Shown here: piece by piece, positions 25,581 through 38,400 of the stretch
How the letters are laid out: the number at the start of each line of letters is the position of its first letter
Position numbering within the stretch: position 1 is the stretch's first letter
DNA from: Phalacrocorax aristotelis
Taxonomy: Eukaryota > Chordata > Aves > Suliformes > Phalacrocoracidae
Assembly: GCF_949628215.1 (NCBI RefSeq)
Contig: NC_134278.1
Span: 42,405,691-42,469,690, forward strand
Direction: 5' to 3'
Length of the DNA stretch: 64,000 nucleotides
Notes under the pieces: model-generated
Database searches by the model: none
Seen by the model: the letters and a program-made list of their open reading frames with translations, nothing else
What the model was told of the DNA's origin: nothing
Position numbers and translations under genes: made by a program

Positions 25581-25699
25581 GTGCTTGAGGATATGGTTTA
25601 GTGGTGGACTTGGCAGTGATAGGTTAGTGGTTGGACTCGATGATCTTAACGGTCTTTTCCAACTTTAACGATTCTATGATTCTATGATTCTATGATTCT
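25581..25699 (+). mobile_element. CR1 LINE, 3' tail fragment with (ATTCTATG)n
   Basis: A 119-base copy of only the CR1 3' end. It contains the conserved end block GTTGGACTCGATGATCTTA (about 25630-25648) and then GATTCTATG units repeated three times up to 25699. The tail repeat is the hallmark of CR1, which primes on the 8-bp unit rather than a poly-A tail. It is severely 5'-truncated. Over the shared 93 or so bases it differs at only about five positions from the copy ending at 53200, so both come from one fairly young subfamily. Confidence 0.95.
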
Positions 25700-28600
25700 C
25701 TAAATAGTGTGAGATTTCACTTTTTTAATATATATTTTAAAGCCTTAAACAATGTAATATATGCTTTTTATTGGAACTAATCATAAAGTTTTTAAATTCA
25801 GCGTTTTGTTTTTGAAATGCACGAGGATTTCCTTTTTTCTACTGATGTTATTTTAATATACTAAAAACCTGAATGTTGGGGGAAGAAGTTGCTTTAGGAA
25901 ACAAATCTTGTGAACAAAACTTAATGCAATATACACTCGCAGTGAATCCACAACTAGGCAAAGTAGATAACTGATATTCTAGTTTACGCAAGAGATAGCA
26001 TGCAAAGGCACTTTTCTTTTACTTGCTAATGTCAGAGATTTCATGAAAATTCAATATTACAAAAACTTGTCCACAAAAACCTTCCAACTTCTAAGTGATA
26101 TTACTGCTGTTACTGAGCTGTTATTTGTAAGAAAACCAAAATGCTGACATTAACAATATTTCTCCAAGCACACATTTCATATGCTGCTTTTTCACATAGT
26201 ATTGAAATGAAGCCAACATAAGTCTTTCTAAATCAAGGAAGGTTTTCCTGAGGATATGTAACAAGACATTTTAAATTTCAGATTTTAAGTACCCTCCTCC
26301 ATGTAAGTTGCATATATGCAGAAAAAAAGTTAATATATCCAAATTTATATTTTATATTACTCTCACACACTGCTTGTGTACTTAAAGGCTCAGTAAAACA
26401 AATTCTTTTAATTTCCTGAATTATTTTTTTAATCATAGTGATTTAGCATCTTGATACATGAAGAACTTGTCACAGTACAGAAATATATTATTATTTCACC
26501 TTTCTTTGGAAAAGATAAAGTCCTTTGTAATTTGCTTTTATTGTGTTTTCAGTTGGAATTTTCCATTTATTTTTATCATATGTCAGGAAAATACCTAATC
26601 TTCCAGAAGAGAAAATGACCACTTTATTTGCAGTTATTTAAATTGCTGGTAGTTTGCAAAGCACATTTTGGTAAGATATTTCTCTTTATAGGGAATCGTA
26701 CAGATTTCAATTTCTGCTTGTGTTTCTAATATCCTCCCTACAAATATTTGATATCTGAGTTTAATTATAATGTAAAAGAAAATCCTATATTTCAACACTG
26801 TGCAATTTACTTTTAATTTAACAAGCAGATATATGTAAAATATCTTTAGCACAATCATGTAAGTCTGTAATATATAAATCTTTTTTTTATGTCTGTACTA
26901 TTTGAAACACTTAAAAGAGAAATAGGAAACTGCTGATTTTTGAAGACAGAAAAATAGAATAGATTTTATTTTTCAAATTAATAATTGTTTCAGATGACTG
27001 AAGCAAAACACTCAGAGTGATGTGACTCATGGCAGACAAAGCTTTTCCTTAGGGATATTGTTCTTTTTATGTTATGGACAGATGTAAAAGTCAGCTAATG
27101 TCAGAATGCTTTCTTTTTGGTGAAAAAGACAATGAAATAACATCATGAATCAAGAGATGTGTTTGGTATGTGAGGTTACCCATAACAGAATTAAAGTTTT
27201 ACTGCTATGCTGATGCCAGGGGAGATGCTGACTAATGGGATCCCTATGACTACAGGATCCGGGGATAAAAAAACAAAGGGGCACAAGGGTAAACTGTTTT
27301 TAAAATGTAGTGCTTAAATCTTTCAATCCTTCTGTGAACTCTCTTGAATTATTGACAACATGGGACTGGTTATGGAGTAAGAGAGCCATGGTGCTGCATT
27401 GCAAAAGAAACATTAAATCTACTTCTAATTATACACTCAGAATGGGCATACAGCAGGAGACAGCTGTATAAGGTTTAGCTGATGTTTAAGATCAGGAGCC
27501 AAATTACTTAGCCTTCATATCACCCAAAATACTGAATACAAATGGTCATTCCAGGAGGTAAGAGTCAGATATATAAAGTTTAGATTCACAGTTGACCCCA
27601 TTAACACCTGCTGTAACTACTGAAATATCTGTAATGATTTTAAGTGGTCTTGAATCAGGCTATAGATGTCTATCTTATCCTCAAGTAGAAAAGCTTGCTG
27701 ACATCAATGAAAATCTTGCCTTCCTAACAACTCCATGATTGCTTTTTAATTTTTCACTTGATCCATGTTTCTGCTGTCCTCTGACTACAGAAAGCATGCG
27801 ATAGCCTTTTTTTCCTTTTCCCCTAAGGGAAGCTAGTATTCCGGATTTAAGAATTTTAAGGGATTCATTTGTGTAATTAAATGCAAAATAGCATATTGTA
27901 GCATTTATAAGGCATTTTCAAAACTCTTCTGCACTGGCCTAATTTGTTTTTTATTGATGTCAATGGGAGTTCTACCATCAGCAAGAACAGAAAGAATCTA
28001 TCCCTAAAAGCTTTTCAAAACCTACCCTGCGGCTATTTTTCTATGTAAGATATAAAATATAGCAAAGCAGAATCTTGTTTACACTAAGGTCTCTTTCTAT
28101 CAGGCTAGCAACGTAAAAGACCTTTAAACATGTACAAACATTATTTAAAAGTTCTTTAAAACCCTTCTCCATCTATTTCTCTATGTAGATTGTACAGTAA
28201 AAAAGAAGCTTAAGATAAATGAACCTCTGATCCACAGGAACTCCGTATTTTTAGGTCAATACAATCTGGAATTACTACTGTTTAAAATCCAGTTCAGAAG
28301 TGCCTGAAAGTATATGTTAAGATTTAAGTCTATGCTCATCTCCGTGACAGGCACAGAAACAGGATATTTTAGGTATTTCATTTCGGAGCAAGACCAGGGA
28401 GCATGCACCTTCCTATGGACTTCTGCTTGTAGCTGTTCTCAGGTGAGCAGATAAATCCCTATAATCTGATTTGACCCAGCAGCCAGAGCAGATGGGAGAA
28501 GCCTAGTGAAGTCCTTTTTTTCTATGATGACAGCTATAGATAACAACAAACTTGAACTGTACTAAACCATCTAAACTTGGGTAGAGCTTCCATACCAGTG

Positions 28601-28772
28601 TTGTGCATTATTAGGAGCTCACAAAGAACTTCACAGTGCCCCAGTGCTTTATTAAGCTATACCTGCTGATATGTCAGCTGCGTCCCAGTGACTGTTAAGT
28701 GAACAGTCTATGAAAAGGCATTGGTGTCTTCTCAATTGAAATGTCTCCTGGCTGGCTGGCTAATTTAACATC
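25700..28772. other. Intergenic AT-rich sequence
   Basis: No gene or assignable transposon is seen. It is AT-rich throughout, especially 26280-26900. One minus-strand open frame (26634-26858) is rich in Ile, Tyr and Lys, as expected of AT-rich chance frames. Confidence 0.5.
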
Positions 28773-28937
28773 TGTATGGGTTTATGTGACAACAGTTTGG
28801 TAGCAGGGATCTGCAGGGGGTGCCTCTGGGAGAAAAGACCAGGAGCTGCCGCCATTTTGAACAGAGCCAGTTCCAGGGACCCACCACTGCCCAAAGCTGA
28901 GCCAATGAGTGACACTGGTGGTGTCTCTGTGATAACA

Positions 28938-28945
28938 TATTTAAG
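28938..28945 (+). promoter_or_regulatory. LTR TATA-like box
   Basis: TATTTAAG lies about 165 bases into the LTR, where the U3 promoter is expected. This and the LTR context are the only support; whether it is active is unknown. Confidence 0.4.
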
Positions 28946-29078
28946 AAAGCATAAAAAATACAGCACAACAGCTCTGAGAGAAAAGTGAGAAATTGTGAGC
29001 AAAACTGTTCTGCGGACACCAAGGTCAGAGAAGAAAGAGGGGGAGGACATGCTCCAGGAGTGAGAGCAGAGATTCTAC

Positions 29079-29345
29079 CGCAGCCCATGGAGAAGACCAC
29101 AGTGAAGCTGGTTGTCCCTCTGCAGCCCAAGAAGGACTCTATGCTGGGGCAGGTGGATGTGCCCTGAAGAAAGCTGCAGCCTTTGGAAAGCCCATGTTGG
29201 AGTAGGCTTTCTGGCAGGAACTGCAGCCCATGGGGGACCCATGCTGGAGCAGTCCATTCCTGAAGGAATGTACCCTGTGAAGAGGACCTGTGATGGAACA
29301 GTTTTTGAAGAACTGCAGCCTGTGGGAAGGACCCATGTTGGTGCA
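29079..29345 (+). repeat. Tandem ~45-50 bp imperfect repeats inside the LTR
   Basis: The motif C(T/C)GCAGCC followed by CCATG(C/T)TGG(A/G)GCAG-like sequence recurs with starts near 29079, 29120, 29174, 29221, about 29268 (degenerate) and 29313, a spacing of 41-54 bases. The LTR therefore contains a minisatellite-like array in the middle. The open frames on both strands across this block (28765-29430 minus and 29112-29504 plus) result from the repeated, stop-poor unit and are not genes. Confidence 0.75.
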
Positions 29346-29546
29346 GGTAAACAGCACGAGGAGAAAGGAGCAGCAGAGATAAAGCACTGTGAACTGGCAG
29401 CAACCCCAATTCCGAATACCCCTGCACCACTTAGCAGGGAGGAGGTAGATGAGTCAAGAGTGGTAAGCCTGGGAAGAAGGGGGAAAGAGGGAAAGTATTT
29501 TTAGTTTTGTTTTTATTTCTACTATCTTACTTTGTTATTAATTAGT

Positions 29547-29552
29547 AATAAA
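29547..29552 (+). terminator. LTR polyadenylation signal AATAAA
   Basis: AATAAA in an AT-rich patch of the LTR is placed before the TGTATTGCCTGTGACGG segment, as expected of the R/U5 boundary of this kind of LTR. Confidence 0.55.
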
Positions 29553-29739
29553 TTAAATTAATCTTCCCGAAGTCAAGACTGTATTGCCTGTGACGGTAAC
29601 TGGTGAGCGATCTCCCTGTCCTTATCTCAACCCACCAGATCTTTGATCTTATTTTCTCCCCCTGTCCTGCTGAGGAGGGGGAGTGAGGGAGTGGCTGGGT
29701 GGGCACCTGGCAGCCAGGAAAGTTTAACCCACCACCACA

Positions 29740-31699
29740 GTTCCACTGGAAGTAGATACAGTCTACAAATGAAGCTGTATTAATCATGACAAAGCTTCAG
29801 TGAATGATCGACCAGGCTCCTTGTGTGGCCCTTTTCAGTTAGGCCAAAGAGCAGATGCATATCCTGAGCCTCTGGATGTACTGAATCTTATTATTATCTT
29901 TATGAATGCTCAGTGCATCAGGAACACAACAGGGATCCGATTATTTTCCCCAGGAACAATCAAGGGATTAGTGGAATATAGACGGAGATTGAATCTGCAT
30001 GGAAAATTGTCCATGCTGTGTTTTATTACAAGGTGCTGCTGTGCAAAATTTGTTGCTAATCATGTGGCAAAATTACAAGAGATTGAAGAAAGAAAAAACT
30101 AGTAAACAGAACAATAAAAGTAATTTTAATTATTAAACTTCAATGTTATAAATTATCTGGCATTCATCACTGCCACAAATAAGTATTAAAAAAGCACAAA
30201 ATCCATGTGCTTCATGCACGTTAATTTAATTTTGCATAATAAATTAGTGTAATGCAGAATGTTTAAAAATATGAATAATCACCAAATTACTATCCATTTT
30301 CAACAGGCAGTATCAAAATTTTAATACAGACAGCTATTGCTATTAACCTATGCTTTATGTTGACTGAAACACAATAAAACCTCAAATGGGTATTATAGAC
30401 ACAGTGCCAGTTATCAGCCACTAATGACTTTAAATGATGAATTGCTACATTTTTAATAGAACAATCAGAATCCAGGGTTTTCATTATCTTTCTCAGAATA
30501 TTTTGTATGCCCACTATTGTTCTTCCAATTAGTCAATAACAAAGAGGCACTGTTTGAAAAGATACAGGAAATGGTGAGTCATATGTGACAGGTAATTCTG
30601 TCTATGCTGCCTGGGAAGAAATGTTTTCTTGATGCTAGTTATGGTTGTTTTCCATCATTTTTCCAAGGCAGTGAAGTGACAGTGTCACTTTAGCACTGAA
30701 ATCTTTTCACTAAACAAATGCAGACTATGGCAGTATCATGAAATATTTGCTCATAAAGTTTCTAGGCCCTATTGATCTCGATATGTAACTTAATCTCTCT
30801 CTATTACTATTAGTAAATCCTCTCCTGAGTTAAACCTCATTATTTACATTTCTCCAAAGTGGTAAAACTCATGTCAATAAACATCTGTTTAATTACTTCC
30901 TTAGGTGTCTTATTCTTCATAAAGAAACAACAGGGAATATACTAGTTCATCATAAAGTAAATTATTTTATAACTATCATCACCCTGCTCACAACTGAGCA
31001 GGGTTACAAAGTCTATTCACAGATTGAAAGTAGAAAAATAAAAGAGTACAGTACTGAAAAAAATGAAAGACTATATTAAATAATCCAGAGACTTTCTCAA
31101 ATACATGCAATCATGGGATTCTATTAGTAGGATATATTATCATGGGGCAATATTTTACCCCAAAATAGCTCAGATGAAAACACTGGGAGAATTTGAGTAA
31201 CACTCAGAATACATATACTCTTGAGCAAATTATTACCATCTTTTTTTTTTTCTTTCAGAATGGCTCTTATGCTAGCAATGGATACATCCTTTGTCTGAGG
31301 TTCTTAGTCTTCCTGAGACAAAACATACAAGTCCATTTCAGCACTGTCTCTAAGCTCTTGTCCAATATTCAGACTACAGTCTAACAAGTTATTCCCAGGA
31401 CACAGAGTACCAGTTATATATTTGGTTAACTAAAGAGTCCTGTTTCTTGTAACACAGAGTAAATCATACATAAGGGACAAGCTGTATCTTCTCAGTTCCC
31501 AAGACTGTCTTTTGCACTAGTTTCTGTGGCTCATGACAACAACAGATCCCATTTGTATTTGGTTCTTGGCTTCTCTGCTGTCTTCAGTGTCCACTCAGCT
31601 CTACACTCCATTGCTTAAAAGTTCCTATTAAAACTTATCTTATTTTACCAAATTAAATCTGATTAAACAAGGCTTCTCAAGGTACTAAATTGAGATACA
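29740..31699. other. Intergenic sequence
   Basis: No gene is recognised. The plus-strand 100-codon frame (29800-30102) starts just after the LTR and has no recognisable domain. The stretch 30110-30520 is AT-rich with several TAATTA/TTTAAT words and few simple repeats, which is compatible with, but does not prove, conserved non-coding DNA. A T run lies at 31241-31252. Confidence 0.45.
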
Positions 31700-32455
31700 G
31701 CCATGAAAAATTTCGAAAGGACCTTAGCAGACAGAATTACTGGCAATAAAATGGTAGATGGAATTCAGTGTAAATATATGTAAAGTTATAGATGTGGGGA
31801 GAAACAGTCCTATTTTCTCATATAAAATAATGAACTCTATGCTGGCAAACACATAGTGTGTGAAGCCATGACAAATGACTGCATGAAAATAGTTCGGTGC
31901 CTCGCAGCATTCAAAAATTCAAATCGAATATTTTGAATTGTTAGGAAAGGAACAGAGAACAAAACAGAAAAGACTATGATGCAGTTATATAAAAGCATGA
32001 TCAACAAAGATGATCGAAGGTTCTTAATGACACCTTCTTTATAGTAGCTGATTAAATAGGCTGGGACTTTTCAGCTCAGGAAAGACGTCACTAGGAATTC
32101 TGCAGAAATTATCAGTGCCATGAAGGAAGATATGATAGCAGTGACTGCTTGCTGCCTCTTACACTAAAAGAGCAAGTAACCATCAAATTAAACCAGTGAA
32201 AGCCAAGTCCAAAACCAAGAGATGGAGTTCATTGCCACAGGAACACCTGTAAACTACTTGGAATATTTGGAAGATCTGTTATTTCCATATTACTAAATTG
32301 ATGAAAAATAACACAAATAGGAAGCCATTTAAACGGAAAATTCTCAGAAGCTGGGAGGATATTACCATTATATATATTTGTGCTATTCTTATCCTTCTCT
32401 GGATGAACTGGGCTAGATGACTTGTGCCTTTTTCTGTAATGTTTTATTTCTAAGA
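31700..32455 (+). mobile_element. Ancient CR1/L3-like LINE relic
   Basis: The sequence follows, with heavy decay, the 3' half of old amniote CR1/L3-type LINEs like those well kept in turtles and crocodilians. In order: 'atggtagatggaattcagtgtaaatatatgtaaagttata' (31751-31790), 'aaatcgaatattttgaattgttaggaaagg' (31921-31950) and 'aaaagactatgatgcagttatataaaagcatg' (31968-31999), all reverse transcriptase thumb-region landmarks, then GGCTGGGACTTTTCAGCTCA (32060-32079), GAGTTCATTGCCACAGGA (32226-32243) and finally ACTGGGCTAGATGACTT (32407-32423) at the 3' end. No frame is open. The match was made by eye against remembered family sequence. It is clearly distinct from the younger avian CR1 copies elsewhere here. 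Confidence 0.7.
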
Positions 32456-35400
32456 TAGGTCCTTCTAGAGTTCTTTAAAATTTCCTTGGCTTTTCAGAAG
32501 TGTCAATGATAATAACTGGACTTTGTGACTTCAATCAGCTTGGAGAGAACAGTATGATATCAGTACTCACCTTCAAAACAGGGGTTGGTATTCCCATGGT
32601 GGCCATGGTTCTGTCCTTTATGACGTTTTCAGAGTGCCCAGTTCTTTATCCTCTGTCTTGTATTTCTCCTTCTCACTTTTTTTTAAATTAAGGAATCTGA
32701 GGCAAAGGTTTGATTTTACTGAACCCTTCTTTATCTTCCTACGAGTTTTCCCTATGGGAGTCACCACATAGCACTTACCTTATTATTTCATTTGAAATAA
32801 CCTGAACGGGATTTATGTACACCTTGAAATGTACTCTACCTGCTCCCTCAACACTGCTGGGTAGACATAATATAGCAGTGTACTGCAGGGATGCAAATGA
32901 CTTAGGTTGTGAATAAAACAAATTATATTAACCCAGGGGCACAGCAAAGAGCATTTTTTTAATTACTACAGAAAAGAATGTATAGGAGTGATTTACAGTA
33001 GGACAGTCTTACAAATGGTATGTCTGAGAACACAAGGTGGTGCTCTTTACACTTAGCATAATGGATGTACAAAGCTCTGTCTTGTCTGCTGGCATACACC
33101 ATTTCCCCCATCAGCTTTCTATGGCTTCGGACTAGGTGGGAAGTGTGACTGAGCCCCATCCTCCTTTGCATGTGCAGGTTCTAACGACGAGGGGACATTT
33201 CCTTGGCAACAGCTACCTGAGTTCAGCTTGACTGGAAGGGCATGTTAATTTGTCCTTGTCATCTCTTGAAGGCAGGACAGCAGCATTAGATGTTTTGCTG
33301 CACCAAGTACCACAGGGAAATTCAGTATTCTAAGAAATGACACACTTGGCTGTTTCCGGATAGGAGGAGGTTAGGAGCCAATGTAGCAAACACTTACTCT
33401 CTACTATTCCCCAGATTAAAGAACTGCCTTAGAAGGATTTAGGAGACCAGGTGGCGTGGTAGACAGCTGATACTTTGCTTTTTCACCAGCTTGCTTTTGA
33501 AGTCAGGTTGTGCTTTCATCAAGCAAGGTCATTATCAAGTGTAAAATAATAACTTCTATTCAGCTGAGTGAATCACTTTGAATTTCTCCATGGATGGTAG
33601 ATCTCCCACTGCAACTACTTTGTTGAAAAAGTGAGGAAATAGTTGTCCAAAGAAAAAGTGGAAGATTATCGTAAGTGTTGCTTGGAGGAGAATGGGCTAT
33701 CGGTAAAAGTTGAATACTTCGCTGAAATTAAGTGCAGTCAAATCACTGCATTCATCAACTATTTATTCCTCCAGTGTGTTGCATTAAGCCATCATCAGAG
33801 TAAGCTTTTACTCTTATTACTGATTCACAAAAACATAAAAGACCATTTCATTCCTTCCAGAAGGAAGTGAAGATAAAAACTGAATTCCTGAAAAAATATT
33901 CCAAGTTAAAAAATAATTTATTCTAATTTAATTAGTCTGACTTCAATCAAAGCAAAGAAAAATAAAACAAAAAAACAAGAAAATAGCAACAAAATAGTAA
34001 GTAAAATAAGAGGGATGTCTCCTCTGTATAAACTGCCTTCAATATCCAAATATTTAAGTTATTTTTCACCTTATTTGATACCATATGTCAGATGACTAGT
34101 CCAATGGTTAATAGGCTCTAAAACCCAAAGGATTTCATAATGTTATAAATTACAGATCTTTTTAATTTATTGAACAGTTCGCAGTTAGTATAAAGAAATT
34201 AATAACTATACTAAGAATTGATTAAGCCAAAAATATTTACAGAATACTTTTAACTTTCCAAATGGGACCATGAGATTTTAATTGTATTTTTTTCTTATAT
34301 TTTCAGGCAAGCTTCACTGAATTGCATTTTCTTCTTTAAATACGCATGGAAATTTTCCTAGGAATATACTTAGAATTTTCATAGATGTACTTTCATGTAT
34401 AAGCTAAAGAGAGAAACATAAGACTTTTACTATATATATGCCAAAACAGTAGTCTAAAGATAGGAATGGACTTTGAGATGCAAGAAATTATTTTATCCTA
34501 ATTTAAAAAAGAAAGTACAAAAATCAGCTGCCAAAGTGGAAGAAAAAAAAAGAAAGAAAACCAAATCTGAAATATTTGCAAGAAATAATACCCATTTTGA
34601 TTATCCTTGAAATAAAAATCAGGTGAGTTTTATATTGGGGTTTTTTTCCAACATGAACGTTTGCCTTTTTGAATGTGCATTATGAATAAAGAAAAGAAAA
34701 CAGTGCATGGTTGTCCCTTTCCCAAGGGGAATTGTAGCAGGATAGGAAGCTCTATCTGAGAAGCAAAAGTATTTTTGAAGAAAAAAAAAAATACAGATGA
34801 TAAGTTAGTCAGAGATTTCTTTGGCACTTGGGAGAGGATAGAAAGGACAACTAATAAGCTTCCAGAGTCCTTTCAGTGCCAGCTAGTGCCTTTAAAAGCT
34901 CTGTTCTTTCAGACGTCACCTATCTGGTCTTTCACTGGTATATCCTGAAGTTCAGCAGCAATCTCGACTTTCTGCTTGTCTTCATTAGCCTCAAAATATA
35001 CAGTCAGCTTTTCGTCTACTGTTTTGCTGAAATGGTTGTTTTTCTAAATTGTTTTGTCAACCAGCTCAGCTGCTTGTTTCTAGACCTTTGCTTCACAAGA
35101 CAGTCCTGTTGCAGCTACCAATTCTCTTTCCTCTCCAGCCCCCATTTCTCTTCCTTCTCTTTAAAAAGTACTAAACTGTAAAATTTTTATTCTGAAATGA
35201 GAAGTGCTGGAAGTTTAGGATTTCCTTTCAGAAAGCATTGGTTAGTTCAAATAATTTCCCAGAAGTTACATCCCTGATTTTTGATTCCTGACAGCACTAG
35301 GAATCTGAAATTACTTCAGGAAATTCCTGCAAATAGAAAGCCCCTTTTAGTTTAACATTCGTGTAGAAAATTTGCCTACCAAATATAAAAGTACACTGAA

Positions 35401-38400
35401 TTTTTTGACATAATTTTTTTAAAGGGGGTGTCCTGACAGACTTACTGCAAATAATTCCTGCTTCCGATTTATTACCAAGAAGTTAACAGATTAACTGATT
35501 ATGGGAACCATAGCCTACTTGTGTGCTGTTCCGCTTGATGGAGTTAAACAAACCATGTGAACTCAGACTCCTAATTAAACTCTGATAAATGAATGTTTCT
35601 TCATAATGGAATAATCAATATCCAAACTATTTTCAAGATTAAGTAGTTAATATTTGTTGTACTTTTTTTGTCTCATTTAAATAGCCTACTATTCTAATTA
35701 ATCATCTCTTTCTTAGCAATTTAAATTTCTGTGTAAGAAAGTCATACAGTTAAGGACTGGTTTAGGTATGTTTCTTTAACATATCTCAAGTGGCAATTCA
35801 AGAACAATCTACATCTTTAATCAAGGTGCTTGTCTCTTCAAGTGTGTGATTATGTTGGTTTGCAAAGGCTAACTACTGACTGAATATGTTGAAAGAATTT
35901 AATTATATTTAAACAAGTTGTTTCCAGTCTTCAGGTATTATGAAATGAAGGGAGAATAAGCATTAATCTCAATGGAGCTATAACTAAAACTGGAGGACTA
36001 AGGCAATACCTATCAAAGAACTGCAGCAGCAATGTAATTTAGTCCCATACTATTCAGTATATTCTGTATTTCACATTGAAAGATACATGACCTTATCTCA
36101 CTCACCAAAAAAAGAAAAAAAAATTGTTTCTTCTTTGTTCGTTTACTTCAGGTGAAGGTGGCCTAAGACAGAATTGCCATTGGTTCACTTTACCTGGACA
36201 GCCTAATGCCAATGATGTTGCAACAACCTTTGATTAACAAATTTATCTTACCTACTGTGCGTATTTGGAAATAAATGCAAGAAATAAATGGAAATATTTA
36301 TTTCCCCTACAGGGTATTTGTATCATCCATGACAAAACAATTAATAAATAGAATCACTCTCCAGATATTATATATAACTTATGAAATGGGAATTCTCATA
36401 TCTGAAGGATGAAGCATGGTGTCCTCTGTATTGTGGCTGAGCAATTATTTCTGTCAATTTCCTGTGTACAGACGGTGTGGTTGGATAATTGCAGAAAGTT
36501 TAGCTATTTGGGGGGAACTGTCTTGAAAGATGGAATTATATTTCTACTCTTTATAGTGGATTACATCTTGTAGAATTGTACTGCTTGATGCCATAGGAGA
36601 CTAAGGTTGTTGCTACGTAAAATGCAAATTATTCTTCTCCTTCCAACTTACTTTCTTTTTGCCAATGTAAGTCCTGTCCTGCTGCAAGCCAACCCAAATG
36701 ATAGCTACATGCATTTTAATTAGTGGGGTTTTTATTCTATAAAATGTGGGGGAAATCCTTAAATGATTTCTCACATGTCAAAGAACAATGCAAATTGAAA
36801 TCCAGTGAGCAAGACTAATTCTTGTTTGGACTCTCCCCTTCAGCACCTTAAGAACCTTCTTCCCTAATGATGCAGGTTCAGATTTACTGCAGGGTGAAGA
36901 GAGGAAGCAAGCGTCCTAGGAAATGGGCATCCTAATTGTGGCTGGGAAACAGAAAAGTCCAAGTGGATTTTCTTTTCTGTAAGGTGGCCATGGGACATGC
37001 TACTCAGAGACACTTTACCATATATGAAAAAATATCCAGTCTCTTACATCAGTTCAACCAAAACAGCCCTACAAACTAAAATACTTACATATTTTTACAT
37101 TCCTCAAGTTGTTGCACTTACATCCGGTGTGCTTTGTTCACAGAAGAATTATAACCCATAAGATAAAATTTGACTCTTTCGAGTAAAAGAAAGGTAGAAT
37201 GGACAATGGTGGAAAAATCTACTTCTGCATAATTCCAAGATATGTAAGACACTTTCTTGTCTATCTGTGTTTTACTTAGGGCACTAGTGACAAGAGAGGT
37301 CATGTCTACTTCCAATCTTGTACAGCTCCCAAACATTTTAACAATCCGGACTGTTTGGTTTATCTTAAAACTTCTTGGACAGATACTTTAAAATATTTTT
37401 ATATAAATTAGGATGAAAAATATAATCTTTTTCTGCCTTGAATACAGCATTTTATTTCTCCAGCATTAAATAATTATCTTTGAACACTGGCACTGTCATT
37501 ATTAGGCTGAAATAAGAGGTCACACTTAGTTGAGGAAAAAAAACAACCAAAACTTTACTATGCAGGCTGTTCCTAGAAGAAGACAAAACATCTCACAAAT
37601 CATCCAACTGTGCTATCTATACACCAGGAAATAGAAGGAAGGATTGCCTTTGATCTGGAGCCATACCACATTGTAGAGATTATGGGCTTGCCAAGTTTTT
37701 AGGATACATTATTCCTTCCCAAGAAAGAGACTCTTTTATGCAATTGTTATGTTTTTTATTTATTAAAACTTATTGATCAAAACAAGGAATGCCTTCAGAG
37801 AAACAAATAGTCTTGCAAGGAGCTAAATCAACTGCATATCTTTCATTCACAACACACAGACCTTTCTTTGACTCTGCGATGAGGGGAGGGCATACATATT
37901 CAAAACATTGCTTCTGGGCCTGCTATCATCATCACTACCGCCACAACCACTAAGCAAGGACTCTGGAAGCAAAAGCAAATTCTTGTCCAGGTTGCATATC
38001 TCCCTCAAATTCATACAGCTGATAATATTTAAAACTGGATCAAAAATTGGGGGTTATTGGGTTCATTCACATCTGCTGTTTCTTCCATTACTGTTATTTG
38101 GCCATCCTGTTTTTGGACGGTGACTGGCAGGCATCAGATACTTGTACTACATTACATTAACATCCAGTTTGGTTAGAATGAAACATGAACAACACATGCA
38201 CACTGAAACAGCAGAACACCTTTGTAACACAGGAAAAAATGCTCACTGACATACACCATCTTAGAAAAGAGGTGGAAGACTTGCTGGTGAATCATCAGAT
38301 CAAACAGCACCCATCATTATTTTGGGAAGTATTTGCCTTTTCTGGATCATCTGTTGAATAGACTGGCTCACCATTTTCATATGTTGGTAAATTGAGTCAG

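Larger units (their letters stand above)
28773..29739 (+). mobile_element. Solo LTR of an ERVL-like endogenous retrovirus
   Basis: A 967-base block starts TGTATGGGTTTATGTGACAA and ends in CCACCACA, giving the TG...CA ends of a retroviral LTR. Its inner landmarks match the ERVL-type LTRs common in passerine genomes as I remember them: a 'gataacatatttaag' TATA-like site, a polyadenylation signal AATAAA at 29547-29552, a 'gtgacggtaa(c/t)tggtgagcgatctccctgtcc' type segment near 29591-29619, and a 'gtgggcacctggcagcca' end segment near 29699-29716. No gag, pol or env sequence adjoins either side, so it is a solo LTR left after recombination between the two LTRs of a provirus. No clean 5-base target duplication could be read. 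The family name is from memory and not verified. Confidence 0.85.

Noticed and set aside
28765..29430. 221-codon minus-strand open frame
   Set aside because: It lies antisense in the LTR and is kept open by the tandem ~45-50 base unit. Its sequence is repetitive (HGS/LQ-rich) with no domain, and overlapping frames on both strands are equally open.
29800..30102. 100-codon frame just after the LTR
   Set aside because: No recognisable motif, no retroviral gag/pol/env resemblance, and ordinary length for a chance frame here.
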